64,000 nt of DNA from Calditerrivibrio sp. (GTDB lineage Bacteria > Chrysiogenota > Deferribacteres > Deferribacterales > Calditerrivibrionaceae): contig JAOAHS010000002.1 of NCBI GenBank assembly GCA_026415135.1, forward strand, positions 1 to 64,000, given 5' to 3'. Each line of letters begins with the position of its first letter. Within the stretch, counting starts at the first letter, position 1. Below are positions 18,157-32,302 of the stretch, piece by piece. The position numbers and the translations under genes were made by a program. The notes below the pieces were generated by a model. The model was not told the DNA's origin. It saw only the letters and a program-made list of their open reading frames with translations, and did not search any database.

Positions 18157-18672
18157 ATGCCTACAGAACTTATGAGAGCCCTAAAGACAGCTTATGAAGC
18201 AGAAAAGGAGGGCCTAAGGGCATATCTTAAATATGCAAAACAAACAAAGGTTTCCACTGGTAAAAATATGTTTATTCAATTGGCATTGGATGAAGTTGAC
18301 CATATGGAGCTTATCGAAAAGTTTATGGAAAAAACATTGGCGGGGCAACCCATAGAACATGTGAATGTACCAAAAGCAAGAATATCCAAATTTATGCCTT
18401 CCGCAAAGGAACTTAAGCCTAAGATTACAGAAAAATCTTCTTTGGGTGACGAAGACGCTTTGAAAGTGGCTTTGGCACATGAGGAAAAAGCTATGAAGTT
18501 TTATTATGAGGAAGCTGAAAAAGCTACAGATCCCAAAGTAAAAGAGTTTTTTACTAAATTAGCTGAAGTAGAAAAGAAACATTTCGATATTGTAAAAGCG
18601 GAGTTAGATTTTATAAGTCAGGATGGCTTCTGGTTTGATACCCAAGAGTTTACCCTAGAGGAAAACCAATAA
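18157..18672 (+). CDS. Rubrerythrin / ferritin-like diiron protein
   Basis: A 171-residue four-helix protein with repeated diiron ligands: E in AYEAEKEGLRAYLKYA, ExxH in DEVDHMELIEKF, E in AHEEKAMKFYYEEA and ExxH in AEVEKKHFDIVKAEL. The C-terminal rubredoxin domain of classic rubrerythrin is missing, so an electron donor must act in trans. Relatives detoxify hydrogen peroxide in anaerobes. AGGAGG lies 6 bp before the ATG. It has its own promoter and shares a bidirectional terminator with atpC. Confidence 0.88.
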   Translation: MPTELMRALKTAYEAEKEGLRAYLKYAKQTKVSTGKNMFIQLALDEVDHMELIEKFMEKTLAGQPIEHVNVPKARISKFMPSAKELKPKITEKSSLGDEDALKVALAHEEKAMKFYYEEAEKATDPKVKEFFTKLAEVEKKHFDIVKAELDFISQDGFWFDTQEFTLEENQ

Positions 18673-18700
18673 AAAAGCGGGGTAAACCCCGCTTTTTTTA
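18671..18700. terminator. Bidirectional terminator between rubrerythrin and atpC
   Basis: AAGCGGGG (675-682) pairs with CCCCGCTT (687-694) around TAAA, flanked by an A-run on the left and a T-run on the right. It can end transcription of both the rubrerythrin gene and the converging atp operon. Confidence 0.9.
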
Positions 18701-19120
18701 TTATATATTTTTGTATTTTTCAGCTATGGCTACTCTTAAAAGCTCTTTTCTAAGCTGAACCTCAGCTTTTCTAAATTTTATTTCATCCTCATGCCTAATA
18801 TGCTCTAACGCTTTTTCGGCTTCTAATTTTCTTCTTATCGCTTCTTCGAGGTCTATCTCTCTACCGAGTTCAGCACCTTCAGCGAGGACCGTTACCTTGT
18901 TATCGATCACTTCGAAAAAGCCTTTTTCAATGGCAACATATTCAGCTTTGCCATTGACTTTGTAGACAAGTTCACCAATTCTTAGAGCTGTAAGAAAAGC
19001 TGTATGGCCAGGTAAAACCCCAAATTCACCTTCTACACCAGGAGCAACAACTTCATCCACATCGATGGAGAGAAGCTGTCTTTCTGGTGAAACGAGCTCT
19101 AATCTAAGCTTATCGGCCAT
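18701..19120 (-). CDS. atpC: F1Fo ATP synthase epsilon subunit AtpC
   Basis: A 139-residue central-stalk subunit that couples and regulates the F1 motor. It has ELVSPERQLLSIDVDEVVAPGVEGEFGVLPGHTAFLTAL in shorter recognisable parts (SPERQLL, GEFGVLPGH) and a C-terminal helical hairpin. Length and order match the family. The AAGAGGATAATC leader provides the ribosome site; it starts 2 bp after atpD ends and is the last gene of the operon. Confidence 0.96.
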   Translation of the reverse strand: MADKLRLELVSPERQLLSIDVDEVVAPGVEGEFGVLPGHTAFLTALRIGELVYKVNGKAEYVAIEKGFFEVIDNKVTVLAEGAELGREIDLEEAIRRKLEAEKALEHIRHEDEIKFRKAEVQLRKELLRVAIAEKYKNI

Positions 19121-19122
19121 GA

Positions 19123-21409
<2,287 letters not shown>

Positions 21410-21422
21410 TTTAGCATCCTGA

Positions 21423-22931
21423 TTATGCAGTAAACTGCTTTTTAAATTCTACAACTGTAGCTTTTATTTTGTCTATAAGTTCATCGGAAAGGGCTTTTTT
21501 CTCTACTATTTCATTCAAGATCTCTGGTTTATTGATCTTGACATAGTTTATAAACTCTGATTCAAACTTTCTGACACTTTTGGTGGGGATATCATCGAGA
21601 TATCCGTTAACACCACAGAATATGGCAATTACTTGTTCTTCTACAGGTACTGGCTCGTATTGTCCCTGTTTTAGGAGTTCAACGAGTTTTTCACCTCTAT
21701 TAAGCTGAGCTTGAGTGGCAGCATCCAGATCACTACCGAACTGGGCAAAAGCTGCAAGCTCCCTATACTGAGCAAGCTCAAGACGAAGTCTTCCTGCCAC
21801 CTGTTTCATCGCCTTAATCTGAGCAGCACCACCAACCCTTGAAACTGACAAACCAACGTTTACTGCTGGTCTGATACCAGAATAGAATAGATCACTTTCA
21901 AGGTATATTTGACCGTCTGTGATCGATATAACGTTTGTTGGAATATAAGCAGATACATCTCCAGCCTGAGTCTCTATTATTGGCAAAGCTGTGAGTGAAC
22001 CTCCACCATTTTCTTCGTTCAGTTTTGCTGCTCTTTCAAGAAGCCTTGAGTGTAGATAAAAGACATCACCTGGATACGCTTCCCTACCAGGAGGTCTTCT
22101 AAGTAGCAAAGAAAGCTGTCTATATGCAGTAGCTTGTTTTGAAAGATCATCGTAGATCAAAAGAGCATGTTTACCTCTATCTCTAAAATATTCCCCCATG
22201 GTACAACCAGCGAAAGGAGCTATAAATTGAAGAGGGGCAGGATCACTCGCAGTAGCGGAAACTACTATTGTATATTCCATAGCTCCATGCTTTTCGAGTG
22301 TATCTATAATTCTGGCAACAGTGGATCTTTTTTGACCTATTGCCACATAAACACAGATTACATTTTTACCTTTTTGATTGATAATTGTGTCCACTACGAT
22401 TGCTGTTTTACCTGTCTGCCTGTCCCCAATGATAAGCTCCCTTTGTCCTCTACCTATTGGGATCATGGCGTCAATGGCTTTAATACCAGTTTGTAGTGGT
22501 TCATGAACAGGTCTTCTTTTGATGATACCTGGTGCAATTTTTTCAATAACATCATACTCTGTAGTGTTTATGGGACCTTTACCATCGATAGGCATACCCA
22601 ATGGGTTTACAACTCTTCCTACCAATGCTTCACCCACAGGAACTGATGCTATTCTACCAGTTCTCTTGACAACGTCACCTTCTTTGATATGCTCATAGTC
22701 ACCCATAACAACGATACCAACATTGTCCTCTTCCAAGTTGAAAACTATGCCATAAACACCGCCAGGTAATTCCACAAGCTCCCCAGCCATGACATTATCA
22801 AGACCGTATACCTTAGCGATACCATCACCGGCGCTAAGAACAGTACCGATCTCTTCCATTTGAACTTTTTGCTCAAAGTTTTGGATCTGTTCCCTTATTA
22901 TTTTACTAATCTCTTCAGCTCTTATCTGCAT
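21423..22931 (-). CDS. atpA: F1Fo ATP synthase alpha subunit AtpA
   Basis: The 502-residue regulatory/catalytic F1 subunit. Walker A is [36 protein letters not shown] and [13 protein letters not shown] are family hallmarks. Of two in-frame ATGs six bases apart, I chose 22931 because GGAG is then 8 bp upstream; the first ATG would lie only 2 bp from it. It follows atpH by 25 bp. Confidence 0.97.
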   Translation of the reverse strand: MQIRAEEISKIIREQIQNFEQKVQMEEIGTVLSAGDGIAKVYGLDNVMAGELVELPGGVYGIVFNLEEDNVGIVVMGDYEHIKEGDVVKRTGRIASVPVGEALVGRVVNPLGMPIDGKGPINTTEYDVIEKIAPGIIKRRPVHEPLQTGIKAIDAMIPIGRGQRELIIGDRQTGKTAIVVDTIINQKGKNVICVYVAIGQKRSTVARIIDTLEKHGAMEYTIVVSATASDPAPLQFIAPFAGCTMGEYFRDRGKHALLIYDDLSKQATAYRQLSLLLRRPPGREAYPGDVFYLHSRLLERAAKLNEENGGGSLTALPIIETQAGDVSAYIPTNVISITDGQIYLESDLFYSGIRPAVNVGLSVSRVGGAAQIKAMKQVAGRLRLELAQYRELAAFAQFGSDLDAATQAQLNRGEKLVELLKQGQYEPVPVEEQVIAIFCGVNGYLDDIPTKSVRKFESEFINYVKINKPEILNEIVEKKALSDELIDKIKATVVEFKKQFTA

Positions 22932-22956
22932 CAGCATAACTCCTTGAAATATGTAT

Positions 22957-23499
22957 TTATATTTCCATCAATTTATCTGTTAGTCTATCCAATTGCCCTT
23001 TAATACTTGCATCATAGAGGTTGCTTTTAATTTTTGCAGTAAAACCTGCAATTATAGACTTATCTTTAATAACTTTTAATAAAACCTTTTTCTTGGTTAT
23101 TTCAGCTAGTTTAAATTCTATCTTTTTAAGTGTATCCTCTTTTAATTCCTCTGCTATTACTACAGATGCTTCAACAACACCTATTTCATCATTGTAAAAC
23201 TGAACAAAGCTTTCGTAAACACTAGGGAAGATGTTTAGTCTATTTTTGTTAATAAGTAGTATTAAAAAGGACTTAATCTCACTGGATAGCTTTAGTACTT
23301 CTGCCACAGCATTTATAGCTGATAGCTTATCGGCTTTTTTAATTATCGGACTTTTTATCACTTTTTCAAGATCTGGGTTTGTATCAATGAGATTTTTTAA
23401 TTTGCGCAACTCATCCATAACATTTTTTTTGTCCTCGAGAGATTTGAGGGAATTGTAAATTGCTATAGCATACCTTTTTGAAACGACCATATCTTTCAA
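22957..23499 (-). CDS. atpH: F1Fo ATP synthase delta subunit AtpH
   Basis: A 180-residue peripheral-stalk subunit (OSCP-like). It has [11 protein letters not shown] at the N-terminus, and [28 protein letters not shown] at the C-terminus (the GF block typical of the family). The start is a TTG overlapping the atpF stop (TTGA), with GGAG 7 bp upstream; an ATG three codons later is possible but is 16 bp from that site. Confidence 0.94.
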   Translation of the reverse strand: MKDMVVSKRYAIAIYNSLKSLEDKKNVMDELRKLKNLIDTNPDLEKVIKSPIIKKADKLSAINAVAEVLKLSSEIKSFLILLINKNRLNIFPSVYESFVQFYNDEIGVVEASVVIAEELKEDTLKKIEFKLAEITKKKVLLKVIKDKSIIAGFTAKIKSNLYDASIKGQLDRLTDKLMEI

Positions 23500-24050
23500 T
23501 GTAAGTCTCCTATCTTGTTAATGTAATTGTTTATGATTGTTTCATGTTTATTGGTATCAAGGGAGGATTCTATTTTTTGTAATGCAGTGTTCTTTGCCAG
23601 TTCAAAGGAATACCTTTTTAACTCTGCTTTAGCCCTAATAACATCTGACTCGATGAGAGACTCGGCGAAATCTTTTAGCTTTTTAACAGTTTGATCAGCT
23701 TCATTTAATATTCTATTTTTTTCTGCTTCGACAGCTTTAATAGCCCTCTCTTTCATATCTTCAAGCTCTTTATTCATGGCTGAGAGTTTAGATTTATATT
23801 CTGCAAGCTCCCTCTGTGCATCTTCTTTTGCCTTGATGGCCTCGTTTATAGCAGTTTTTATATCGTCAGTACGTTTGTCAAGGGCATTTAATATAGGTTC
23901 TTTCAACAGCTTGTAGAGTATAAATGCAAACACAAGAAACACTATGGATCTCCAAACAAAGCCCATCACCAGATTACCACTACTAACGCCAGAGGCATAA
24001 CTGAGCATTGGAAATGTTGATATAATTGTAAACAGTATAATCTTTTTCAC
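23496..24050 (-). CDS. atpF: F1Fo ATP synthase b subunit AtpF
   Basis: A 184-residue peripheral-stalk subunit starting at a GTG with GGAG 6 bp upstream. An N-terminal hydrophobic, signal-like stretch (residues 1-19, ending SYASG) precedes the membrane anchor at about 28-47, then a long charged coiled coil. The extra N-terminal hydrophobic segment is a feature I also associate with b subunits of delta-type proteobacteria. It is coupled to atpH by overlap. Confidence 0.93.
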   Translation of the reverse strand: MKKIILFTIISTFPMLSYASGVSSGNLVMGFVWRSIVFLVFAFILYKLLKEPILNALDKRTDDIKTAINEAIKAKEDAQRELAEYKSKLSAMNKELEDMKERAIKAVEAEKNRILNEADQTVKKLKDFAESLIESDVIRAKAELKRYSFELAKNTALQKIESSLDTNKHETIINNYINKIGDLH

Positions 24051-24060
24051 ATCTATCTCC

Positions 24061-24486
24061 TTATGACGCGTTGCCTAAGATCTTATTGATTATCAAATCA
24101 GCTATTTCATTGGACTCTGAAGCCAGAGTGGCTTTTGATCTTTCCAACTGTAGCCCTATTTCAACTCTCGCATCAGAAATCCTCTTGTCTATTTCAGCTT
24201 TTGCTTTATTTACCTTTTCAGAGGCTATTGCAATAGCTTCTTCTCTTATCTTTTTTTGATAGTCAGCCACTTCGGCTTTTACTGCATTGAGCTTCTCTTC
24301 GTATTCTTTTTTTAAGCTTGCTACCTCATTTCTGAGAGCCTCTGCATCTTTTAAAAGGGATTGTATTTTGCTGTTTCTACTATGCACGTTTGAAGAGACA
24401 GGATCAAATATCAATTTTTTTCCTAAAAACAAAATAACTAAGAACTGAAACATCTGTAACAGCAAGGTATGGTCAATACTAATCAT
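24061..24486 (-). CDS. atpF2: F1Fo ATP synthase b' subunit
   Basis: A 141-residue second b-type subunit, with one membrane helix (about 5-24, LLLQMFQFLVILFLGKKLIF) and then Ala/Lys/Glu-rich coiled coil. Two different b subunits in tandem imply a heterodimeric stator stalk. It is the first gene of the operon, right behind the promoter and operator at 24501-24548. Membrane subunits a and c are not in the window. Confidence 0.9.
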   Translation of the reverse strand: MISIDHTLLLQMFQFLVILFLGKKLIFDPVSSNVHSRNSKIQSLLKDAEALRNEVASLKKEYEEKLNAVKAEVADYQKKIREEAIAIASEKVNKAKAEIDKRISDARVEIGLQLERSKATLASESNEIADLIINKILGNAS

Positions 24487-24500
24487 TATTCACACTCCGA

Positions 24501-24515
24501 TGTATACTGTACACA
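24501..24515 (-). promoter_or_regulatory. Palindromic operator at the atp operon start site
   Basis: On the minus strand this reads TGTGTACAGTATACA, one base different from TGTATACAGTATACA found at both icd and mdh. It lies immediately downstream of the -10, over the predicted transcription start, the usual place for a repressor. The regulator is not identified. Confidence 0.7.
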
Positions 24516-24519
24516 ATTT

Positions 24520-24548
24520 TTGATATCAAATTTACAGTTTTTTGTCAA
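24520..24548 (-). promoter_or_regulatory. Promoter of the atp operon
   Basis: On the minus strand TTGACA (24548-24543), 17 bp, TATCAA (24525-24520). The predicted start lies near 24513 within the operator. Confidence 0.65.
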
Positions 24549-24592
24549 TAATAAAATTATGTTTATTTCCGATAAAACATAATTTATTATTG
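24546..24592. repeat. Long AT-rich inverted repeat between pgk and the atp promoter
   Basis: CAATAATAAAATTATGTTT (546-564) is the inverse of 574-592 apart from one bulged A, giving an 18 bp stem and a 9 nt loop. It starts 12 bp after the pgk stop codon and its far end merges with the atp -35 box. There is no T-run, so a classical terminator is unlikely; it could protect pgk mRNA or bind a protein. Confidence 0.6.
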
Positions 24593-24603
24593 ATGAATAT
24601 GTT

Positions 24604-25773
24604 TTACTTTCTTAAAATATCTATCCCTGGCAGACTACCAAATTCGATATATTCCAGGGAGGCTCCCCCACCTGTTGAGATGTGGGATATCTTTTCAGCA
24701 TAACCAGCTTTTTTTATGGCACTAACAGAGTCACCACCGCCAACAACAGTTGTCCCATCTGCTTCACTGAGAGCTTTGGCTATTTCAAAGGTGCCCTTGC
24801 AAAAGTTTTCATTTTCAAAAACACCCATAGGTCCATTCCAAAGGATGGTTTTCGAGTTTAGAATCTCATTTACAAAGAGTTTTAAGGTATTTTTCCCTAT
24901 GTCAAGGCCCATCAAGTTATCTGGAATATCCTGGGTATCCACATATACTGGATTGCCATCAAATTCTTCTGAACATATGTGGTCAACGGGAAGTATTATG
25001 GGAACGCCTTTTTCTTCGGACAGTTTTAGTGTTTCTTCTACAACGCCTAAGAATTCGTTTTCTACAAGAGACTTACCGATGTTTTTACCCAAAAATTTTA
25101 GAAAAGTATAGGCCATTGCTCCGCCGATGATTATTTTGTCTGCTATATTGATAAGGGCCTTTATAACACCTATTTTGTCGCTAACTTTTGCACCACCTAA
25201 AATAGCTGTAAAAGGTTTGTCTGGCTTTTTAAGGAGCTTTTCGAAATAAGTAACCTCCTTGTTTACAAGGAAACCAGCAGCTTTTTGATCGACTAACTCA
25301 GGCAAACCATATACAGAAGCATGTTTTCTATGACAGGTACCGAAGGCATCGTTTACATATACTTCGGTAAATTTTTTTAATTCAGAAGAAAACTCAGGAA
25401 GGTTTTTCTCTTCACCTTTATAAAATCTGAGGTTTTCCAGCAAGATAACGTCTTTGTTTTTCATTTGTTCCACTTCTGTTATAACCTTTTCTCCGATACA
25501 ATCCTCTACAAACCTGACTGGAAATAGCTTGCTGTTGATATACTCAGCCACAGGCTTTAAAGAGAATTCGCTATTGAATTCCCCTTTAGGTCTGCCTAAA
25601 TGTGATGCTAAAATGACTTTTGCTCCCTTATTCCTTAAATAGTTGATTGTTGGTAATGCTTCTATAATTCTGGTATCATCTTTTATTGTTCCATTTTTTA
25701 TGGGTACATTAAAATCTACCCTAAGAAAAACTTTTTTCCCTTCTACCGCTAAGGATTCAATGTTTCTTATCAC
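24604..25773 (-). CDS. pgk: Phosphoglycerate kinase
   Basis: A 389-residue enzyme of glycolysis/gluconeogenesis (1,3-bisphosphoglycerate to 3-phosphoglycerate with ATP formation). It shows VFLRVDFNVPI, LASHLGRPKGE, VYVNDAFGTCHRKHAS, TAILGGAKVSDKIGV and the C-terminal VVGGGDSVSAIKKAG and HISTGGGASLEYIE. The start is a GTG with GGAGG 5 bp upstream. It follows gap with a weak terminator-like hairpin between, and the atp promoter follows its 3' end. Confidence 0.97.
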   Translation of the reverse strand: MIRNIESLAVEGKKVFLRVDFNVPIKNGTIKDDTRIIEALPTINYLRNKGAKVILASHLGRPKGEFNSEFSLKPVAEYINSKLFPVRFVEDCIGEKVITEVEQMKNKDVILLENLRFYKGEEKNLPEFSSELKKFTEVYVNDAFGTCHRKHASVYGLPELVDQKAAGFLVNKEVTYFEKLLKKPDKPFTAILGGAKVSDKIGVIKALINIADKIIIGGAMAYTFLKFLGKNIGKSLVENEFLGVVEETLKLSEEKGVPIILPVDHICSEEFDGNPVYVDTQDIPDNLMGLDIGKNTLKLFVNEILNSKTILWNGPMGVFENENFCKGTFEIAKALSEADGTTVVGGGDSVSAIKKAGYAEKISHISTGGGASLEYIEFGSLPGIDILRK

Positions 25774-25795
25774 AGAGTCCTCCTGTATTAAATAT

Positions 25796-25817
25796 AAAAG
25801 AGGGCACTTCAGTGCCC
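25796..25817 (-). terminator. Attenuator-like hairpin between gap and pgk
   Basis: GGGCAC and GTGCCC form a 6 bp GC-rich stem with a TTCA loop, followed on the minus strand by TCTTTTATATTT. It may reduce pgk transcription relative to gap. Confidence 0.5.
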
Positions 25818-25825
25818 ATGATTAT

Positions 25826-28138
<2,313 letters not shown>

Positions 28139-28142
<4 letters not shown>

Positions 28143-28807
28143 GTAAATAACCCCTTTGAAAATATATAACAATCCACTTTCTTAGCTCCTGCACTCATCA
28201 AAACTTTGCTGCACTCATTAATTGTAGCTCCTGTAGTCATTATATCATCAACTAACAAAATTTTCAAATCAAATAAGTTTTTTTCACAGCTAAAAGCGTT
28301 TTTTACATTTTCATAACGTTCTTTTTTCCTGAGTTTCCATTGATACGTAGTATGTCTCTTTCTTTTTAGTATTCTTTCAAATTTAATTCCATATATCTTA
28401 GCTATAGTTTTTGCAATGTAATCAGCCGGATGTATAAATCTTCTAAATCTTCTTAAAAAGCTTGATGGAACGGTGGTGATAATATCATAGAAGTCAAACT
28501 TAAATAACTGTTTTTTTATTAGGTAATCTAATAGGGTCAAACCCTTTAGATTGTAATGAAATTTAATCTTTTTAAGTAAGGTTTTGATACTACCTTGATA
28601 CCAGTATGGTATGAAGAGCTTATTATAGTATTTGGGGATGATGCAATTATTGCAAGTACTTGCCTTTATAGATAGGGGATAACCACATTTTTGACAAAAA
28701 GTGTTAATTTTTTTAATGTTTTTAAGACAGTTATCGCATAAAGTTTGATAATAAACTATCTTGCAAGAACAGCCTATGCATTCTGCATAAAATAACTCAT
28801 CTAACAT
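28139..28807 (-). CDS. comF: ComF family phosphoribosyltransferase-like protein
   Basis: A 222-residue member of the ComF/GntX family. The N-terminus has zinc-knuckle Cys pairs (CIGCSCKI, LCDNC, CQKCGYPL, TCNNC) and the C-terminus the PRPP loop ILLVDDIMTTGATINECSKVL. Family members are linked to DNA uptake, though the reaction is unknown. I begin it at the ATG at 28807, followed by MLDELFYAECIGC; an ATG 17 codons earlier would overlap the divergent tRNA-Ala promoter region. Ribosome site is weak. It is followed by the PAS gene with ATGA overlap. Confidence 0.88.
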
Positions 28808-28816
28808 AAACTGCAC

Positions 28817-28845
28817 TTGACAAATCTTTTTAAAAGATATATTAG
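28817..28845 (+). promoter_or_regulatory. Promoter of tRNA-Ala
   Basis: Perfect TTGACA (28817-28822), 17 bp spacer, TATTAG (28840-28845). The predicted start is near 28852, 15 bp before the mature tRNA. Confidence 0.6.
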
Positions 28846-28866
28846 CACACATACGCAATAAGGGAT

Positions 28867-28939
28867 GGGGCTGTAGCTCAGCTGGGAGAGCGCATGAATG
28901 GCATTCATGAGGCCAGGGGTTCGATCCCCCTCAGCTCCA
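28867..28939 (+). tRNA. tRNA-Ala (anticodon GGC)
   Basis: GGGGCTG (28867-28873) pairs with CAGCTCC (28932-28938) with one G-T pair, then discriminator A; no CCA is encoded. The anticodon arm CATGA-ATGGCAT-TCATG gives anticodon GGC, reading GCC and GCU. The last nine bases overlap the stop end of the convergent antiporter gene. Confidence 0.96.
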
Positions 28940-30922
28940 TAATGGTTCAATTGTTTGTTCTTTTGGGTTCCCATAGTTGTTTAAAAATTCGATAGCTTTT
29001 TCGACTATATCTTTGGTACCTGTTATATATATGATATCTTCAGATTTTAAAATATCTTCTGCATTTGGACTTTGTATTATATGATCACCTCTACGGATAG
29101 CTATTATACTGGCACCTGTGTTTGCTCTTAGGCCGACTGCTTTGATCCTTTCACCAGCTAATGGGCTATCAGGTAGTATCATATAGGGTACTATATCTAT
29201 GATGAGGTCATCGATTTTGTCTGTAAACAGTTTTTTAGGGGAAATGTCGATAGTCCTTAGGGATTCATAGTTGTTCTGTCTTATTTTTTGAGTCATTAGG
29301 TGGATTATATTGATAGGGATATTGTATTTAACAAGAACTCTTGAAAAGATCTCTATAGATGTCTCAAACTCTTCAGGTATTATCTCATCTGCTCCTAATC
29401 TTTTAAACATCTCCACTTCGGCAACATATCTGGTTCTAACTATTATTACGACATTTTCATTGATTGTTTTCGCCATCTTTACTATCCTTTTTGTGGCTTC
29501 TGGATCAGAAATGGCTATTACTACAACCTTGGCTGTTTTAATACAAAGACTTTTTAATATCTCTTCTTTTGTTGCATCACCAAATATGATAGGTTCGCCT
29601 TTTTCTTGCATCTGCTTTACAGTACTTATGTTCATTTCGCAAATGATATAACTAATATTTGTTTCCTTCAGAACATGGCTTAAATTCCTACCGTTTAAAC
29701 CATACCCAATTATAATTACATGATCAGAAAGCTCGTCCTGATGTTCTTCTTGAGGCTGTTTTTCTTGTTTTTTGAAAAAGATATCGTATATCTTATAGCC
29801 ATACTTAAAACCGAATGGTGTAAGTACCATTGAAAAAACTGATCCAGCAAGGAAAAGCTGATAAAAATTGTTATCGATTATATTGAGACTTTTAGCAAGT
29901 GCTGCCACTACAAAAGAAAATTCACCTATTTGAAATAGAGACATACCTAATCTAAAGGAGATCTTTGTACTTTTAGAAAGATAGTAGGATATTGAAAATA
30001 TTACAAAGCCTTTTATGATGAGCAAGGCTATAAAAAATATAATTACTTTGTCCAGATTTTTTATGATAAATGCTGTATCGGTTAGTAACCCAATTGACAC
30101 GAAAAAGATTGCTAAAAAGCTATCTTTAAAGGGTTCGATATCGGCAATTATCTGATGGGTATAGATAGAGTCTGCAAGAACAACACCAGCCAAAAAAGCC
30201 CCTAATGAGGTTGATATACCCATAAGACTTGTAATGTATGCCATACCGAGGCTGATGACGATGATTGTAAGGATAAAAATCTCTTTTACTCTAAGCTTTG
30301 CTATTTTTGATAGTATAAAGTTAGTTAGGTATTTTGATATGAAAAATACTATTATTCCAAGAACAATTGATACCAATACCTTTGAAATTATATCGATGAA
30401 AGATATGTAGGTGGATGCAAAAAGAGGTACAATAACCATTACTGGTACAACCATAATATCCTGAAAGAGTAAGATACCTATACCTATCTTGCCGATGGGT
30501 GAGTCGGTAAGACCTTTTTCTGAAATTAGTTTTAGAACTATTGCTGTACTACTTAGGGCAGTAAGTATGCCTAAAAGTATGGCATTTAGATAGTTATAAT
30601 ACATGGTTCCAATGATAAAAAATATAGCAAAGGTACCTATAACCTGAATAAAACCTCCAATGAAAACATATCTTTTTAATCTAATCAATTTATCTATTGA
30701 GAACTCCAGTCCGAGGGTAAAAAGTAGGAGTATTATGCCGATTTCAGAAATGGCTTCTATTGTATGACTATTAGATATAAGTTTTAGTCCATTCGGACCA
30801 ATAATAGCACCTGTAAGAATAAAACCTATTATTGGATGTATTTTCAATTTTGTTAAAATTGTGGTGATAACAACTGAAGATCCTAACAGTATTATGATAT
30901 ATAAAAAGATATTATTTTCCAT
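28931..30922 (-). CDS. Kef-type (CPA2) cation:proton antiporter with TrkA-N and TrkA-C domains
   Basis: A 663-residue inner-membrane protein. About 12 membrane helices (residues 1-380) with GFILTGAIIGPNGLKL and STSLGAFLAGVVLADS fit Kef/monovalent cation:proton antiporters. A TrkA-N nucleotide-binding domain follows (VIIIGYGLNGRNLSHVL, about 405-520) and then a TrkA-C domain (LAGERIKAVGLRANTGASIIAIRRG, to the end). It probably exchanges K+ or Na+ for protons under NAD(H) or related control. It starts directly after the pepD stop, and its own stop (TGA 28931-28933) lies within the tRNA-Ala gene on the other strand. Confidence 0.9.
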   Translation of the reverse strand: MENNIFLYIIILLGSSVVITTILTKLKIHPIIGFILTGAIIGPNGLKLISNSHTIEAISEIGIILLLFTLGLEFSIDKLIRLKRYVFIGGFIQVIGTFAIFFIIGTMYYNYLNAILLGILTALSSTAIVLKLISEKGLTDSPIGKIGIGILLFQDIMVVPVMVIVPLFASTYISFIDIISKVLVSIVLGIIVFFISKYLTNFILSKIAKLRVKEIFILTIIVISLGMAYITSLMGISTSLGAFLAGVVLADSIYTHQIIADIEPFKDSFLAIFFVSIGLLTDTAFIIKNLDKVIIFFIALLIIKGFVIFSISYYLSKSTKISFRLGMSLFQIGEFSFVVAALAKSLNIIDNNFYQLFLAGSVFSMVLTPFGFKYGYKIYDIFFKKQEKQPQEEHQDELSDHVIIIGYGLNGRNLSHVLKETNISYIICEMNISTVKQMQEKGEPIIFGDATKEEILKSLCIKTAKVVVIAISDPEATKRIVKMAKTINENVVIIVRTRYVAEVEMFKRLGADEIIPEEFETSIEIFSRVLVKYNIPINIIHLMTQKIRQNNYESLRTIDISPKKLFTDKIDDLIIDIVPYMILPDSPLAGERIKAVGLRANTGASIIAIRRGDHIIQSPNAEDILKSEDIIYITGTKDIVEKAIEFLNNYGNPKEQTIEPLWS

Positions 30923-32302
30923 CTAACCCCTGTGGCTTAGAGATATTATAATATCCTTTGTGAGATTATAAATTTTTTGAACGGAGAGTTTTTCTAATTT
31001 TTCATCGGGGCTGTGGGGGTTATGAATATTAGGCCCTAATGAGATAATATCCAGAAAAGGGTTCTTTTGTGAGAAAACACCACATTCAAGACCAGCATGA
31101 ATCACTTTTATATTTGGTTGTTCGTTGAAAAGTTTTCTATAGGATCTGATACCTTCCTCAAGCAACGTTGAGTTTTCCTTTGGAACCCATCCTGGATAAT
31201 CACAGCAGTAATAATAAGAAAACCCAGTGAGCTTTTTTTCGATATTTTTTTTGAGTAGATCCATTGCACCATCTGTGGTACTTCTTAAACTTTCTACAAT
31301 GATTAGTGTATTGTTTGCCAACTCTATCTTTGCAAGATTTGAAGATGTTTCGATACCTTGAAACCTCCCTTTCATTCTGGTAAATACCCCATGATTTAAT
31401 TTAGAGAGGGTTTTTAAAATCTCTTTGAAGTAGAATAATACCCCACGATGTTGGGTAACATGGGAGATTGTAAGTTTAGCGTTATCTAAAGGGTATCTTT
31501 GGCAGATCTGGTAAAAGATCCTATTTATATCTTCCTTTGTATAATTGGTTAAAAGAGCTGCTGATGCACTTCTTGGTATTGCATTGTGGGCTGTTCCCCC
31601 TCTGATATCTAAAATGTATTCAACTTCGATTGCAATCATTAGTTCTGTTAAGAGTTTAATTGCATTTGCATAACCTTTGTCTATGTCTATACCTGAATGA
31701 CCACCATTTAACCCATCTATCTCTATATGGGTAACTGTAATATTTTCTGAGGTTTTACTTGATAATTCCTTTTTGATAATCATATCTGTGCCACCAGCAC
31801 AGCCTACTATGAAGGTATTGTCCTCTTCTGAGTCAAGATTTATTAGGTAACGGCTATTTAAAAATGACTTATCAAGATGTTTGGCTCCATTTAGGCCAGT
31901 CTCTTCATCGACGGTAAAAAGTAAAGAGATATTCCGGGTACTTGACATCAGCTCCTCTTTAAGGCACATCGAAATTGCCATACCTATTCCGTTGTCTGCA
32001 CCTAAACTTGTTTTGTTTGCTTTTATGTAGACTCCGTCGTCTGTTAGGGTAATTGGGTCTTTTTCAAAATCATGGTTTGAATCTTTTGTTTTTTCACATA
32101 CCATATCCACGTGGGATTGTAATATGATCTGTGGGGTTGTTTCAGGGGGATATACAAGGGTATTGCCATAGGGATCTGTCATATATTTAAACCCTTTTGC
32201 AATTGCCCATTTTTGAATATATTGAACTATTGCGGATTCTTGTTTTGAGCACCTGGGGATTTTTGATATTTCACTAAAATAGTTAAGAATTTTTTCCAGC
32301 AT
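30923..32302 (-). CDS. pepD: Aminoacyl-histidine dipeptidase (peptidase D)
   Basis: A 459-residue M20 metallopeptidase that cleaves Xaa-His dipeptides. It has ISKIPRCSKQE, LQSHVDMVCEK (His-x-Asp), SLGADNGIGMA, LFTVDEETGLNGA (Glu-Glu), DSEED and VIHAGLECGVFSQKNP, the family's metal ligands and catalytic residues in order. Length about 480 is typical. It overlaps the small Cys protein gene by 20 bp and abuts the antiporter gene. Confidence 0.95.
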   Translation of the reverse strand: MLEKILNYFSEISKIPRCSKQESAIVQYIQKWAIAKGFKYMTDPYGNTLVYPPETTPQIILQSHVDMVCEKTKDSNHDFEKDPITLTDDGVYIKANKTSLGADNGIGMAISMCLKEELMSSTRNISLLFTVDEETGLNGAKHLDKSFLNSRYLINLDSEEDNTFIVGCAGGTDMIIKKELSSKTSENITVTHIEIDGLNGGHSGIDIDKGYANAIKLLTELMIAIEVEYILDIRGGTAHNAIPRSASAALLTNYTKEDINRIFYQICQRYPLDNAKLTISHVTQHRGVLFYFKEILKTLSKLNHGVFTRMKGRFQGIETSSNLAKIELANNTLIIVESLRSTTDGAMDLLKKNIEKKLTGFSYYYCCDYPGWVPKENSTLLEEGIRSYRKLFNEQPNIKVIHAGLECGVFSQKNPFLDIISLGPNIHNPHSPDEKLEKLSVQKIYNLTKDIIISLSHRG

